From positions 62,001 through 126,000 of the forward strand of contig PYSS01000014.1 in NCBI GenBank assembly GCA_003049465.1: a stretch of DNA of 64,000 nt. The letters run 5' to 3'. The notes under the pieces are model-generated. The model saw only the letters and a program-made list of their open reading frames with translations, searched no databases and was not told the origin of the DNA. The position numbers and the translations under genes were made by a program. Source of the stretch: Magnaporthiopsis rhizophila. Lineage: Eukaryota > Ascomycota > Sordariomycetes > Magnaporthales > Magnaporthaceae. Below are positions 30,334-41,855 of the stretch, piece after piece (the first letter of the stretch is position 1; every line of letters begins with the position of its first letter).

Positions 30334-31233
30334 ATGGGTTTCACACACGCCGTCCTCGCCGCCTTCGGCTTCTTCAACGGAGTCCTCGCCATCCGGGTGA
30401 GACGCGCTCGGCCGATGGCTCATGCGGCCAGATCAGCGGCAAGGCCATCACCTGCCAGGGATCCGTCTTTGGCAACTGCTGCTTCATTTATGGCTACTGG
30501 TAAGGGCTATTTACTCCAACAAGCTCCGCGCCGGAAGCAGCGCCGCTGACACCGCCCCAGTGGCTCCACCCCCGACACTGCGGCACCGGCTGCCAGTCCG
30601 CCTTCGGAACCTGCGGTAAATCCAGCGCGCCATCCAGCACGGCCAAATCGAGCGAGCAGACGACACTTCATCCCAGCCCGCACAGGCGACCGGTGCGGCC
30701 AAGTCGCCCGTCTATCGCGGCGCGTGCGGCGACAAGGCGCAGCAGGTCGTCGCCAACCCGGGCTCCGAGAACGGCCTGACGGGCTGGACGGCCAGCGGCG
30801 GCGCCAAGTTGGCCGCGTACACGGCGGCCACCAGCTACCCGTGGCAGACGTCGGCGGGCGGCAAGTCGCACCTGTACCTCGAGTCGTCGGACGCCAACCC
30901 GGGCAGCAGCGTCAAGCAGAACATCTACGACCTCGGCGGCAACAGCAGCAGCGGCGTCGTCACAGTCTCGTACGACTGGGCCTTCATGGTCAACGTCAAG
31001 GGTCGCGGCCCGCCGGCCGGGTCGTGCACCATGGTCGCCAGCTGGGGCATCTACTCGGCCGTCTCGAGCTGGACACGGCCTGCGACGTCGGGTGGCCGGG
31101 GGCGCGAGGTCGCCACGCTCAGCACGGGCAGCGGGCTGGGCTGGGCGACCTCAAGATCAGCTTCAGCTGCTCTTCGACGGCCAATGTTGTGGCCACGGCT
31201 GTTGTTGACAATTTCGAGGTGTACGCGTGCCAG
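30334..31233 (+). pseudogene. frameshifted chitin-binding (CBM18-like) plus carbohydrate-binding protein
   Basis: The pieces of one secreted protein are present in order but in different frames. A signal peptide (MGFTHAVLAAFGFFNGVLA) is in frame 1. A CBM18-like chitin-binding module follows in another frame: SCGQISGKAITCQGS and FGNCC, then an intron at 30500-30560 (GTAAGG, CTGAC, CCCCAG) that restores YCGST. After GSTPD one base is missing before CGTGCQSAFGTCG. A linker and a GLTGWTASGG-type jelly-roll (CBM4/9-like) domain lie in a third frame from about 30665 to 31080. The last part (DLKISFSCSS to VDNFEVYACQ) is in yet another. At least three frame changes mean no intact product. Functional relatives bind chitin or cell-wall sugars. 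Confidence 0.65.
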
Positions 31234-31626
31234 GAGTGGGTTTTCTCTTCACTCGTTACACCTTTACCCTGGTTCACGCATGTTTTCATGCATTTCGTGT
31301 CTATATGGGAGGGATGTGTCACTCGTTTGGCTGGCTTTGGAACGCCTTTTATCTCTTGTAGCCGCAGGTAAGGGCTGTGTCTCCTACGGAGCAGAGTTCG
31401 GCCCACGCAAAAACATCAGTGGTTCAACATTGCTCCATCACATGGCTGAATAGGCCATAGGCACAGGCATCACCAAACAGCTGAACAGCAAGACTGCCGT
31501 AAAAATTATAGATGAGATGCACGCTCGCAGCCTGCCATTAAATACTTGTCTATCAGTCCATCAGTACTCCTCCAGGGAGCTAGTATCTGATCGCGATTAA
31601 GTTACGTTCCATTCACCCCACCCTTA
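31234..31626. other. convergent 3' region, no gene seen
   Basis: Between the pseudogene and the CHRD gene on the opposite strand. No recognisable feature. Confidence 0.4.
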
Positions 31627-32457
31627 TTACGCCGCAGGAGGGATCACGCAGAGCACCTTGAGCGGAGTCCGGCCGACCTCAAAGCCGAGAACGCTGCAGC
31701 CGCCGACGTCAGCAACCTGGCCGGACTGGACGGCGAGACCAGGGGCAGGAGGCGGAGGCGTCGCAGCACCCCCAGCAGCAGGGGCCGCGACTACGGGCGG
31801 GGCGGCGACGGGCGGCGGCGGTGGCGGAGTAGCAGCGGCACCCTCGGCGCCGAGCTGGGCGCGCACGACACCAGGCACAAAGGCGGCGGTGTGGCTGTCG
31901 GTGAAGAAGCCGGCCGGGTTGGCCTCGATCTGAGCCAGGGTGAAGCCCGTACCCGTGTCCTGACCGTTGGCCTGGATGCCCGTGGTAAAAGGCCCCTGAA
32001 GGCAGCCCGAGCTGCGCTTGATGACCTCGGGCCCTGAGTCGGCCGGCTCCGGGTTCGGGAACGAGATGCGCGGCGGGCCGGCCTGGCCCAGCGCGGCCTC
32101 GTGGATGTGCGTGGCCGTTGTGGCGGGGGATTGGTAGGGTCCGGTGACGCCCATGAGTGTGATGTTCTGGCTGGGTCAGTTTGATGGAGAGTGAGAGAGA
32201 GGTTCAGGGACGCTTACATAGCAGATAATGTCCAGCTCGCTGTTGATGCCGTAGTTGTACAGCCCCATGGCACCCGGCTCGCCCGGTGCAGAACCATTGG
32301 CGCCAATGACCTGCTCGGGTGTGGCAACCATGTTGAAGGTCGATGTGAAGGTGAAGGGGCCGAAGGGGATGGGCTGGCCGGAGACGGCTTGGCGTTTTGC
32401 GATGGGGCCGGCAGCGGCGAGTCCGCCGAGGACGGAGACGAGAGCAAACGACTTCAT
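31627..32457 (-). CDS. secreted CHRD-domain protein
   Basis: Two exons, 32457-32218 and 32166-31627, give 259 residues. The intron (32167-32217, 51 nt) has a GTAAGC donor; the acceptor is the second AG of CCCAGCCAG, which keeps the frame. A signal peptide (MKSFALVSVLGGLAAAGPI) ends near a KR site. The CHRD domain (about 35-180) shows FTSTFNMVATPEQVIG, the NYGINSELDIICYNITL strand pair across the splice, ATHIHEAALGQAG (the HIH signature) and FFTDSHTAAFVPGVVRAQLG. A Pro/Ala/Val linker and a short Cys-containing tail (GGCSVLGFEVG, VLCVIPPAA) follow. CHRD proteins in fungi are secreted and of unknown function. Confidence 0.85.
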
Positions 32458-33612
32458 GATGTAGAATTACGGGTATCTGTATCTTTTGAGGACGTGCCGG
32501 CACCAGAAAAGGAAATGGATGACAAGAATGGACCAGCCGCAGGCGGACTCTAGGCGAAAACAGTAAACAAGCGACGGCAGTCGAACTAACGAGCGTGGCC
32601 ACGTCAACGTGGGATTGAACAAGAAGTTGAGGATGGCGGAAGAACGGAATGGAGAGGAGAAGGAAAAGCAGCAAACGACGAGAGCGGGAGGCCGTCTTTT
32701 GTTGGCCCGAGCAAGCCGCCATTGCCAAGACGATGGCCATGCCAGAGAATTATTAGCCCGGCGCACGTCCTCGCGAGGTTCCGGCACGCCGCCCTCGTTG
32801 GACTTGGCAAAACATGGAGTGCCCTCAGCCGAGGGCCGCGGGCAATTTAGCATCTCGGCGGCTGGGCGTCGATGTCTGGGCCGCCGGTGGCGGTCACCAG
32901 CAGGAGCAGCAGCCAAGCAGCCAAGCAGCCAAGAAGCCAAGAAAGCCAAGCTGCCCCAGGACATGGGCGATCAGAAATCCCATCAAAATGCGGGAGGCAG
33001 GAGCGGGAGATGCTCTGTGAGAGTCGGATGGAGCACGTTCCGGCGAATGGCAGGACTCCCACCTTGGGGTTGGGGATGAGCCCTCAGCTCCCAGCCCAGG
33101 GGAGCTGCCAAGGGTGGGCGCTGTGGCAGACCCCTGCAAGCGGGCGTTTTGGGATAGCTCCTCCTGTGCGGCTGGGGAACGGCCTCCACCCCGCCGCTGA
33201 CGGCTGACTCGACGCTTGCTGCCATCCCGTCTTGACTTAAGCATGTCGACAAAGCCTAGGGTTGATGCATGTACCGATCCCCTGGGGGCTGCAGGATGCC
33301 ATCACACGCACGTGTTCCAGTCCTGTCGCGTAGATTCGCGCCTGTCTTTTTTTGCTGGGGTTGGGCAACCTCACTACTGCAAGTCACGATTGATTATCAG
33401 GGTCAGGCCGGGCCATCGCCAAACGCTGGTTGTCGAGGCTGGCCCAGCCACGTGCTTCATCTATCCGAGTCGGGGAAGGTTCATCTGCCACCGCATATAT
33501 ACGGCCTCGATCTATGTCACGGGAAGGTAATATTTACAGTTAAAGCAGTTAAAGTGAAGAATGACCAACCGTCTGAATATGCACCCCCTGAGCCCAGCCA
33601 CCCCACCCCCAC
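32458..33612. other. intergenic, no gene seen
   Basis: CHRD promoter side and pectate lyase 3' side. Contains the short repeat at 32908-32950. Open frames are short and without content. Confidence 0.5.
32908..32950 (+). repeat. short imperfect tandem repeat (AGCAGCCAA type)
   Basis: AGCAGCCAA-like units repeat about five times with slippage-like variation (AGCAGCCAA, then GAAGCCAA, then GAAAGCCAA). Intergenic. Confidence 0.7.
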
Positions 33613-34471
33613 TTAGCAGCTCTTGCTAAAGCCCGAAGCAACACAGAATTTGCCGTCAGGCCCGCTGCCGACCTTGGTGGGCTCCTTGCCGCTACTGTTG
33701 CCCGTGTAGCGGTCGCAGCTCTTGTTGTTGCTCTGGCACGTGTTGGAGATCTTGCACGTGTCGCCGTAGTTTGTGTTGATGCCGCACAGCACGCCGCCGT
33801 TGCGGAGCACCGAGTTCTGCACCACAATGTTGCGCGGGCCGCCGTTGCCGTCGCAGTTGCCGCACGACCGCGCCAGCTTGCCGTATCCGTCGGCGAAGAA
33901 GTTGTCGATGACGATGGTGCCCTGTTTTGGTCAGCCGATCGCTCATAGTCCGTAGGAGTGGCAGAGCCCATCGCGTCTGGTAGAGGGACCAAACTCACCC
34001 TGCCGTTGAACTGAAAGATCTTGTCCGAGGCCTTAAAGGCCCCGCCGCCCTGGATGTACGACGTGCCGCTGCTCTGCTTAAACGTCGCCGCGTCCTCGCA
34101 CACGTCCTCCCACCACACGTTCTTGAGCGTGCAGGTGCCCTTGCAGTGCACGCCCTCGGCCTGGGTCTTGCCGATGATGACGTTGGAGAGCGTGGCGCCG
34201 TTCTCGAGGATGAACATGGCGTCCTTTTCGCCCGTCTCCTTCTGGTCCTGGCAGACGGCGGCTGTGAGGTGTCAGCAGTTGTTCGTCCAGCAGTGCTGCT
34301 TTCATGATACTTACGGTTCCGCTCAAACCGCTTCATGCCGCCGTCGTAGGAGCCGCTGACCGGGATGGCCGTCGGAAAGGACGCAACGCCGGCGGACTTG
34401 GGAAGCGTGGTGGCCACAGCGCTGACACCGGCGCTGAGGGCAGCGAGGGAGAGCAGGCTGGCGACTTGCAT
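33613..34471 (-). CDS. pectate lyase, polysaccharide lyase family 3
   Basis: Three exons, 34471-34315, 34261-33999 and 33921-33613, give 242 residues, the usual PL3 length. Introns are 53 nt (GTAAGT, CTGAC, CACAG) and 77 nt (GTGAGT, CTGAC, AACAG). After a signal peptide ([18 protein letters not shown]) come the PL3 landmarks: [98 protein letters not shown], and [12 protein letters not shown]. Cysteines of the parallel beta-helix are kept. The enzyme cleaves de-esterified homogalacturonan by calcium-dependent beta-elimination outside the cell. A TATA box lies 95 bp upstream. It suggests a plant-associated life style. Confidence 0.92.
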
Positions 34472-35329
34472 CTTGAGACGGTGATCAGGTTGACTTGGCG
34501 CTCTCTGATATCCTGAAGCTTGAGGCCGGGGAATGGTCCCTCAAGGAACGATGGAAGCAGTGCCCTTTATAGAAAAGGCTCATCACTCATGCAAATGTCG
34601 TCGCCCACACTGTCTTGCCAATCTGCCATCGAAAATAGTGGCACGCCCAATCCCACGGTCAACTATAGACCGCTACCTAGGCAATACGAACGATATTCCT
34701 ACCAGACCCGCCGTTTGCTCTAGATTAGACACCTGGGCGCATTCCTTGGTCAGATGCGCTCCCATTCGAGGAAAATCTTGGCTCCTGGAAGGTTTGAGAC
34801 AAAACCACAGGGGTAGGCATTTCCGTAGAGGCCGAGAGGCGCGCTCGCTCACATGGTGGATAGCCGCATGCGCGTGTTGCTGCAAGGGGCGCCAGTTACG
34901 GGGACTTGAATCTGGGGATGGCTTCGACAGCTCCGCCGGACATTCTCGACGCTCCATTTTCAGCCTGCCCCGTGGTGCGGGGAACCAGGCGCTTTGACTG
35001 CCGGCGTTTTCGGTTCCACAAATCAGCCTCTAGTACTGAGCAGGTTGGATAGCTTGAGATGGACAAGGGTCGAGATGCGTTGTCGGTTTCTCCATGGGCT
35101 ATCCCAGGACTGGGGTCATTTCTCCGCCCGGGCCCTGGGTCTCCGGGTATCAATGGGGAATGGCTTCACGGCCGGATGCATGGGGAAGGAAAATGGTGTT
35201 GATTTACAGATGTTGATTACAATTCTAGGAAAGCGTAGTTTGTGTTAGAAAGGAAGAAATACAATGGTACCTTTGTGAAATTCACCGCCTGCCGTAACTT
35301 CGTATGCTGGTCCTGCGTGGAGCCCAGCT
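34472..35329. other. intergenic, pectate lyase promoter
   Basis: No gene seen. Contains the TATA box of the pectate lyase near its left end. Confidence 0.5.
34565..34571 (-). promoter_or_regulatory. TATA box of the pectate lyase gene
   Basis: TATAAAG on the minus strand, about 95 bp before the ATG at 34471. Confidence 0.55.
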
Positions 35330-37741
35330 TCATACGCCGCCATCCGTCGCGCTCGATAGCCTCGACAGCGACTCAGCGGCTTCGACGACGATCCGCGGTG
35401 TCTCCGCCATTGTTGATATTGACGGCGTCTGGGGCTGCCTCTGGTCCGGGTCGGCCTCATCCGAGGACGACGTGTATATGCGTGTGAGCTCGTATTCGTC
35501 GGGAACGGCGAGAGAAGGTGTACAGCTACCGCCGTTTTCTTCCCGCGCCGCTCCCATTATAGACCAGGTGCCGCACGACACGGCGCGGCCGATGGACGAG
35601 GCGTCGCTGTCGCCCAGGTACGTGGTCGGCGCCAGCGAGCATGGGTGTATGGAAGGCAGCCGCCTCGAGAGCTCCACCACCTCCTCGGGGCTGCGGATCC
35701 GGTAGCTCACCATGTTCGGGTCTTCAGGCCTGGGCGCGCGCGACATGCGCCCCTCCGCCGCCGGAACCAGGGGCCAGCCAGGAGGTGGCCTTAGCCCGGC
35801 ATACTTTTCCGCGTCAAAGAACTCGATCGAGTGGCTGTCGATGCTGGACCCGGCGATGCTGGGCGGCGTCATTGTCATCATGGACACGGGCCGGATGGCG
35901 GAGCTGCCGCGCTTGATGAGGCTCAGCACTTCGTGCGGGCTGCGAATCTGGACCGCCACCATGCCTGGGTCGTTGGGCTGCGCGCCGATTGACGTCCGCC
36001 GCGTCGAGGTACGGCAGAGCCCCGGCGACAGCGCGCACGGGCAGGTTGCGTCATCACACGCCTCGCCGCCGCCGCAGTCCATCGTCGTCTCGTCGCCCAG
36101 ATCGTAGAGGTCCGCGTAAGGGTCGCGCGGGGCACCTCGGCCCGCCGGCTTCCTCTCCTCAACCACTGGGAGCCCCGGTTCTGGCCCGTGGGCGACGCGG
36201 AATTGGTGCTCGGCGAGGTCTGCGCCCCTCCTGGCGTTGAAGAAGCCGCCCGCCTTCTTCTCCTGTGGGGCCAGACGGAAGACGCCGGGGCGTGACCGGA
36301 GGATGTCGGTGTTGATGCCGCCGCTGGGTCCGATGAATCTGGCTCGGATTTTGGGCATCATGGCGATGACGATGGCCCGGCACGATGGCAGGCTTCCGCA
36401 GACGATGGCGCTGAACTGCTCCATGACGGACCAAAGGATCGGGTCGACGCGGTCCCATCCCGGATCGTACGTGTCCCAGAGCTGGATCAGGTATCGCATG
36501 CGCAAGATGCTCGTGGCGGTGGCGCTACATGCTTGGTCAGTCCCGCCGAAGCATCGGCTACTCGGATCGATACTCACAGCAGTCCGAAACCGAACATGAA
36601 CGACAGGCCAATCGCCTTCCTCCAGTTCAGCTTCATGGTCCTCATCTCCGGAATGGGCATCAGGACGAGCACAAAGTCTTCGGCGACGCTGAGGGCGGCG
36701 CCGGCGTAGGTGATGGCCCTAAAGTCGAGGCATTTGGCCTGGACGAGCGGGTCCCACGAGCCCGAGATGGGCAGACACTGGAAAATGATCAAAAAGGTGA
36801 ATACGACGCCGTGGAGCATCATGAACACGATCCCGCCCTTGACGGCCCATTGGAACCACACCGCCTGAAAGAGACGCATGTAGAGGATGAGGATGGAGAT
36901 CTTGGCGAACACTTGGACGACGATGTAGAGCTGCTGGCCGGCCCAATAGTACTGGAGTCGCGAGCGTGGTTAGCCAAGACAGCGAGATGGACAGGACTGC
37001 TGGACCTACCCTTAATAGGTCGTAGGCGACATCCGTGTCCACAAACCATGAGTGCCTCCCAAATCCAAGATCGGCGCCTTGTGGTGGTCAGCAATTGATG
37101 GAGACGTATGGGGATGCCGGGCTCACTCACTTCTGAACTGAAGCGTGAGCATGGTGATGAGAACCATCTACAAACCGTAAACCGTCAGTAAACCCGTCCC
37201 CGTCTAGCCGGGCCGTCAGACGCACCGTGGCGGCGATGCTCGTGTAGTCGTCACACCAGAGCCGGCCAGAACAATACAGCCTCGAGAGGATCCGCAAAGT
37301 CACGACGGGGATCGTCAGGGTCAGGGCGATGATGGCCACGATGCGGATGAGGTAGCCGCGGGATTCTTTGTAGCGGTCGTGGCACAAGGTGCCCAGCGTC
37401 GCGTTCATGGCGGCCAGGGCGTCGTCCCACTTGCATCTTTTCTGTACGCAGATGTTTGCCTTCGAGAGCGCCTCCGTGTTCTTGGAGCTGCATACGCAGT
37501 CGGCCAGCCGCCCCTGGTCGGCCAGCTCGCGGTTGCAGCCGTTGGCCGCCACGGCTTCGATCATACATGGCATCTGCCGACACGTCAGTCCTTTCTCCGT
37601 CTCGTTGGTTTCGGGGACGGCAGCACCCACCGAGCACTTGGGGGCCCTGTTAACCATGTCTGTGAGGTAGTCCGGGGACCCGGCCGAGACGATGCAGACC
37701 AGACACGACACCAAGCCGAGAAACCGCAGCGCCGCGACCAT
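35330..37741 (-). CDS. CFEM-domain PTH11-like GPCR
   Basis: Five exons, 37741-37226, 37167-37131, 37077-37010, 36951-36578 and 36524-35330, give 729 residues; all introns are 53-58 nt. A signal peptide leads into an eight-cysteine CFEM domain (GLTCRQMPCMIEAV, NGCNRELA, DCVCSS, NICVQKRC; about 50-105). Seven membrane segments follow, beginning YLIRIVAIIALTLTIPVVTL. PTH11-family landmarks include GFGRHSW, YYWAGQQLY, KISILILYMRLF and a W-rich segment (SVMEQFSAIVCGSLPS). The long cytoplasmic tail (about 300 residues) contains a duplicated module, DPGMVAVQIRSPHEVLSL and DPNMVSYRIRSPEEVVEL. PTH11 relatives sense surfaces or hydrophobic cues in plant-infecting fungi. That role here is inferred. Confidence 0.88.
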
Positions 37742-39110
37742 GGTTATCGGGGCTCCTCCCCAGGAGGGAGGTTACTGGGAGCTGCCCTAGTATTCGCCCT
37801 TTGTAGCCGTGGGTGCCAGCCTTGTCTTGAGATCACGAACGGCGGAATGCACCGACGCCAGTCCGCGGAGAGCGTCCACGTCAACTTCAGCCGTCGTTAG
37901 GGCCCTACAACGAAGAAACAAGAAAAAAAAACAGACTGCCGCTAAAAGTCGGAGACTAGTCAAGCAGAAAGCCACCCGCGAGGAAGGGAAGGAAAAAGAA
38001 AGTGTGGACGCGTAGACGACGGGAGAGAATCGAAGGCGCAGACCAGCGCACGTTGAGCGGGAGGGTCCTGCGTATTAGGGCCAGACGGCCATGCAGCCAC
38101 ATGATCCATCCCGTTCGGAGAAAGACTATCGGGAGATTTCAAGAGCAGCGTTGACGGCACTCTATCTGAGATCATCACCTCGATAACGGCAACCGCACCC
38201 ATGCTGGCCCCACGCCGCTAGCGCTCTCAGCAGACGCCGACTTGCACGGAGGACCGTGTCGCCGTGCTCGTCCGCGACACCCTGGTCTGACGTGCGTATC
38301 TTGAGAATAGCCCGGCTCGGTGCCATGGCTAGTGCGGACTGGCACGGCTAGTTCTCAAAACGACCACCTAGCCATGAAGATGCGGAAATGATCCGGACGG
38401 TCAGGCTTTTGGTGCCACACCACAATATGTATGCCCGCGTTTCGTGTTGGCGGGTGGTACCAAAGCTCGAGAAGAAAGAAGAGAGGCACTGTCAGGAGGC
38501 AAACGCGAGAGGATGACGGTTGGTAATAGTCGCACCAGCGTTGTCCTGTGATGTCGTGCGCCCTCGAACCCCGTGACCCCTGTCTGGCGATCTCTGCTCC
38601 GTCCGATCCCTAGTGACCAGTTTAGCGCAATGCTAGGGCCAGGGGCTCGTGTGCGCCCATTCGTCGGCGTGGATCAAAGGTAATTCGATTGGCAAGGGGC
38701 TAGTGCAGGGGAGCTGTGAGGTCCCAGCCTGTCCTCCCGCCGCTGAACGCTAACGGAAGTGTCCTCGTTAAAAGCTCGTGCGGGTGTTCGTGCACGGAGC
38801 ATTGCCTCAAATGGGAAAAGCATGCAGGAGAAAAGGCACGGCTGTTGCTGCTGCCGTGGAATCTTGGACGGCCGCAGGTGGCCAAGAATAGAAAGAAGCG
38901 GAATTGTGTTTTGTAAATAGTGTTGCACGAACAATTGAAAGGCCTCTAGGATGTAGTGCAGGAATAGTGTAACGATGGCTCAGCACCAAGACTCCAAGGC
39001 GCCGCCACTAGGCCGTGTCCGTGTTGCGGCGAGGCTTTCCGGCGTATTCCATAGACGAAACCGAAACAAAGACGTTGCCCGACAGGAGAAAAGGCCGGGA
39101 AACATGACGC
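37742..39110. other. gene-free stretch of 1.4 kb
   Basis: Upstream region of the CFEM receptor gene. Short A-rich runs (37920-37940). No frame with recognisable content. Confidence 0.5.
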
Positions 39111-39844
39111 CTAGTTCCCATAGGCGTCGGTGTGGTTTACTCCGGGAATGTATACTGGTGCACCTCGCATAGCGTCCATCAGGCAGTTGTTTGGCCCCTT
39201 GACCGTCAGTGGATCTATCCAGTCGTTGTCGTTCAGGCAATCCGTGAGGCCGACGTGGACCCTGACGCCCATCTCTGGAAAGTCGACCGTGCCCGACTTT
39301 TGGAAGTCTTTGTATCCCTCGTGGACGCAACAGTTATCTCTGACCTGACTGATGGCGTCGGCGAGATATCTGCCCCTGATGGTGACCGTCTCGGATTTGT
39401 TCTGCATCATTAGATTAGGCGGCTGTCGCTGGACTGCTGCAAGCTGCAATAGGACCTACGTGACATATCTGGACGACCTGTCAGTGATACCGCTGGTAGC
39501 GTTAACATGCGTGGCCTCTGGGAATCTTACATATACACCGGCCGTAGAGAGCGAAAAGCACAGAGGGCGGTAGCAATGCCTCGTCGGAGGGATGTAGTAC
39601 GTGATGTCTCTTATCCCCACCCAGTCTAGGAGCTGTTTGAGATCAGGGCCATCCGCGCTCGGCATGGTGGCGCAATCGACCCTGCCCGGTCGCCATTTGT
39701 AGATTTCCGACGTTCGCTGGGGCTTCGGAGGAGGGAGAGCCTGGTGTCGGTCAGCCGCCAGTCTCGAGTGAGCGGTCGTCAACGGAGGCATACCTTGATA
39801 GCCCAGGCGAACGACAAAAGGGCAAAGACCCCGGTGGGCTTCAT
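39111..39844 (-). CDS. small secreted protein with eight cysteines and an 18-nt exon
   Basis: Four exons, 39844-39794, 39740-39531, 39477-39460 and 39401-39111, give 189 residues. Introns are 53, 53 and 58 nt; donors are GTATGC, GTAAGA and GTAGGT, acceptors ACCAG, GACAG and TGCAG. All junctions are phase 0. The 18-nt exon codes for VVQICH. A signal peptide (MKPTGVFALLSFAWA) precedes a mature chain with eight cysteines: VDCATM, RHCYRPLC, QICH, DNCCVHEG, TDCLND, NNCLMD. One N-glycosylation site (NHT) lies near the C-terminus. I recognise no family. The coherent splicing and Cys pattern support a real secreted protein, effector-like by size. Confidence 0.7.
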
Positions 39845-40153
39845 CCTGTGATGTGGTGAGTCGAGCTGAGGTGAGATGTAGGAGAAACATGTCGCAACGG
39901 TGTATTTTCGAGCCAGCAGCCTTTCGTGCGCTTCGAAAACCTCTAAATACGGGCGTGGCGCGACGAAAAGTATCTCAGCACCAGGTCGAGCTTCCGCGGC
40001 TTCGCGAAACCTTGAGAACGCCTTTTGCCGCACGATGAGCAGTGCATATTTCAGGTGTCATTGCAGCCAGCAGCTATTCTTCCGCTGGCTGCGGTGCGCA
40101 CCTCCAAGCTCCAGGAGACAGCCTCGCCTCTCAATACCGAAAGACGCCGAGGC

Positions 40154-41533
40154 ATGGCCGCACTCATGGACAGTGACCTGATCGAGTTCCACGACCGGAT
40201 GTGGCCCAACTGGATCCACGGCACATCCCCGGTGCAGTACCACCCCGACGTCCTCGCCCAATGGTTCGAGGCCTGCGACGATGTCCGGACCTTCGTCTGC
40301 GGTGGCAAGAATCCCTTAGTGTACATGCGAGAGGTCCCGGGGCCGGCCGTCGACTGCCCTCCGCAGCAAAGCGGCGCGCAATCCCACGAGAGCAAGGGGC
40401 AAAACTGGACTTTCGCTTACATGGCCCTGACGCACATCTACTTTGACCAACGGCTCGCACAGCGCGCGGGAGCCCCAAGCCCCAGGCCCATGACGGTTCC
40501 GCAGGCGGCGCGCCGTATGCGCTTCATGGAGAACCGACTGCTCATGCTGCGCAGTGGAAGCAGCGTCTGGCAGGTGGAAGCGGCCCAAAACGCCGTGGGG
40601 CCGCTGCTGAAGCACCTCGTCGCGCTGGAGCACGACGTGTATCCAACGGCGCTGCTGCCGGGCGACGAGACGGATGGCGTGGGGCGCACCATGCTCTCCG
40701 TGTACGCGCAGGTGATTGCCGGCACGGCCGCGTGCTGCCGCGTTATTCGGCCGTCGAGGCAGTATCTCAGCCTGCTGGACCAGATCGGCCGCGCCTACAC
40801 GGGCTTCCGCGAGGACCAGACGCAACCACATGGCGGCCTGCGGACGTACCAGATCGTCCGGTGGCTCTATCACTTCCATCTGCACCGCGACCACGCCAAA
40901 GCAGTCTCGGGGCGACAGAGCGGATACGAGGGAGTGCTGGCGGACATGGTGGCGCAGCGAGGGTCCCCCGAGGGCCACTACAGACTCGTGGAGAAGCTGG
41001 CGTCGGACCTGTGGACCATTGGCGCCGTGGCTGGGACCGACAGTGTGCGCGGCCGGGTACGCGATGCTATCTGGGCGGCGGGCAACCTGCTCAGCGTCTC
41101 GCTGGAGCGCGTCGCGGTGCCCCGGCCACGCCCACTCGATCCGAAGCAGGAGCCTGCAGCAAAGCGGCGCTCGTTGAAGAGCCTCCTGCAGGATCGGCGC
41201 AAGGCAAGAAGGCAGCGTTCGACGCAGGAGGCCAGATCAGATCCGACGGCCACACAAAGCGTCAAACGACCAGATCAGCAGGACGAAGGGGCAAAGCAAA
41301 GGGCGAGCAGCCGTCGGGTCATAGTCCAGGGGATGGAGGGTATTACGGAAGGGGTGGAGGACGAGGCCACAGAAAAGCAGGAGGACACGCAGCCTCGAAC
41401 GCGGCAGCTGGCCAAGGTGCTCGCGCTCAAAAGGACCCTCGCAGCGCGGTCGTCGGCCTTGGTCGCTGGGCTGGTGGACAGGTCGGTGGCGGCGTCAGCC
41501 ACACTGGCGTCGCTGGCGAAGCGCGGGTTGTGA
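40154..41533 (+). CDS. unrecognised soluble protein
   Basis: Single-exon gene of 459 residues from the ATG at 40154 (good context, GGCATGGCC). The frame is open to 40025, but the extra 43 codons overlap the presumed promoter. The N-terminal 300 residues look globular and helical, with Trp-rich starts (MWPNWIHG, VLAQWFEACDD), NWTFAYMALTHIYFDQRL, and a leucine-rich segment (HLVALEHDVYPTALLPGD). The C-terminal 130 residues are strongly basic and low in complexity (KRRSLKSLLQDRRKARRQRS), with a last Ala/Leu-rich helix. No signal peptide or membrane segment. It is divergent from the 8-Cys secreted gene, about 310 bp away. Function unknown. Confidence 0.6.
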   Translation: MAALMDSDLIEFHDRMWPNWIHGTSPVQYHPDVLAQWFEACDDVRTFVCGGKNPLVYMREVPGPAVDCPPQQSGAQSHESKGQNWTFAYMALTHIYFDQRLAQRAGAPSPRPMTVPQAARRMRFMENRLLMLRSGSSVWQVEAAQNAVGPLLKHLVALEHDVYPTALLPGDETDGVGRTMLSVYAQVIAGTAACCRVIRPSRQYLSLLDQIGRAYTGFREDQTQPHGGLRTYQIVRWLYHFHLHRDHAKAVSGRQSGYEGVLADMVAQRGSPEGHYRLVEKLASDLWTIGAVAGTDSVRGRVRDAIWAAGNLLSVSLERVAVPRPRPLDPKQEPAAKRRSLKSLLQDRRKARRQRSTQEARSDPTATQSVKRPDQQDEGAKQRASSRRVIVQGMEGITEGVEDEATEKQEDTQPRTRQLAKVLALKRTLAARSSALVAGLVDRSVAASATLASLAKRGL

Positions 41534-41855
41534 CTGACTCGCTGCGACATTTTGTGGGACAGGGCCGTGCACGCAGCAGCGGAAATATTTAACTGGGCGA
41601 TGGCCCGAGTCCGACTTTGACCCCATTGAATCTGCGTTCGTGAGCGAGAAAAAATTCTGCAATGCAGTGGGTCGCATGCTCCAGGGTCCTGCCTGCGGGC
41701 GCTATGCACTCCCGCCATGCAGGGGACCGCCCTGTGCATCCCTTATCTTATCCAGCAGATTGACCCCGCCATCCGACACATTATTTGGTGACAATTTTTT
41801 TTTTTCGTGCTCTCCTCCTCCTTCTCAAGACTGCGCTCGCCACTCCACAGCCAAG

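Noticed and set aside
32908..32950. CRISPR-like or regulatory repeat array
   Set aside because: Units are 9 bp with no spacers; simple slippage repeat.
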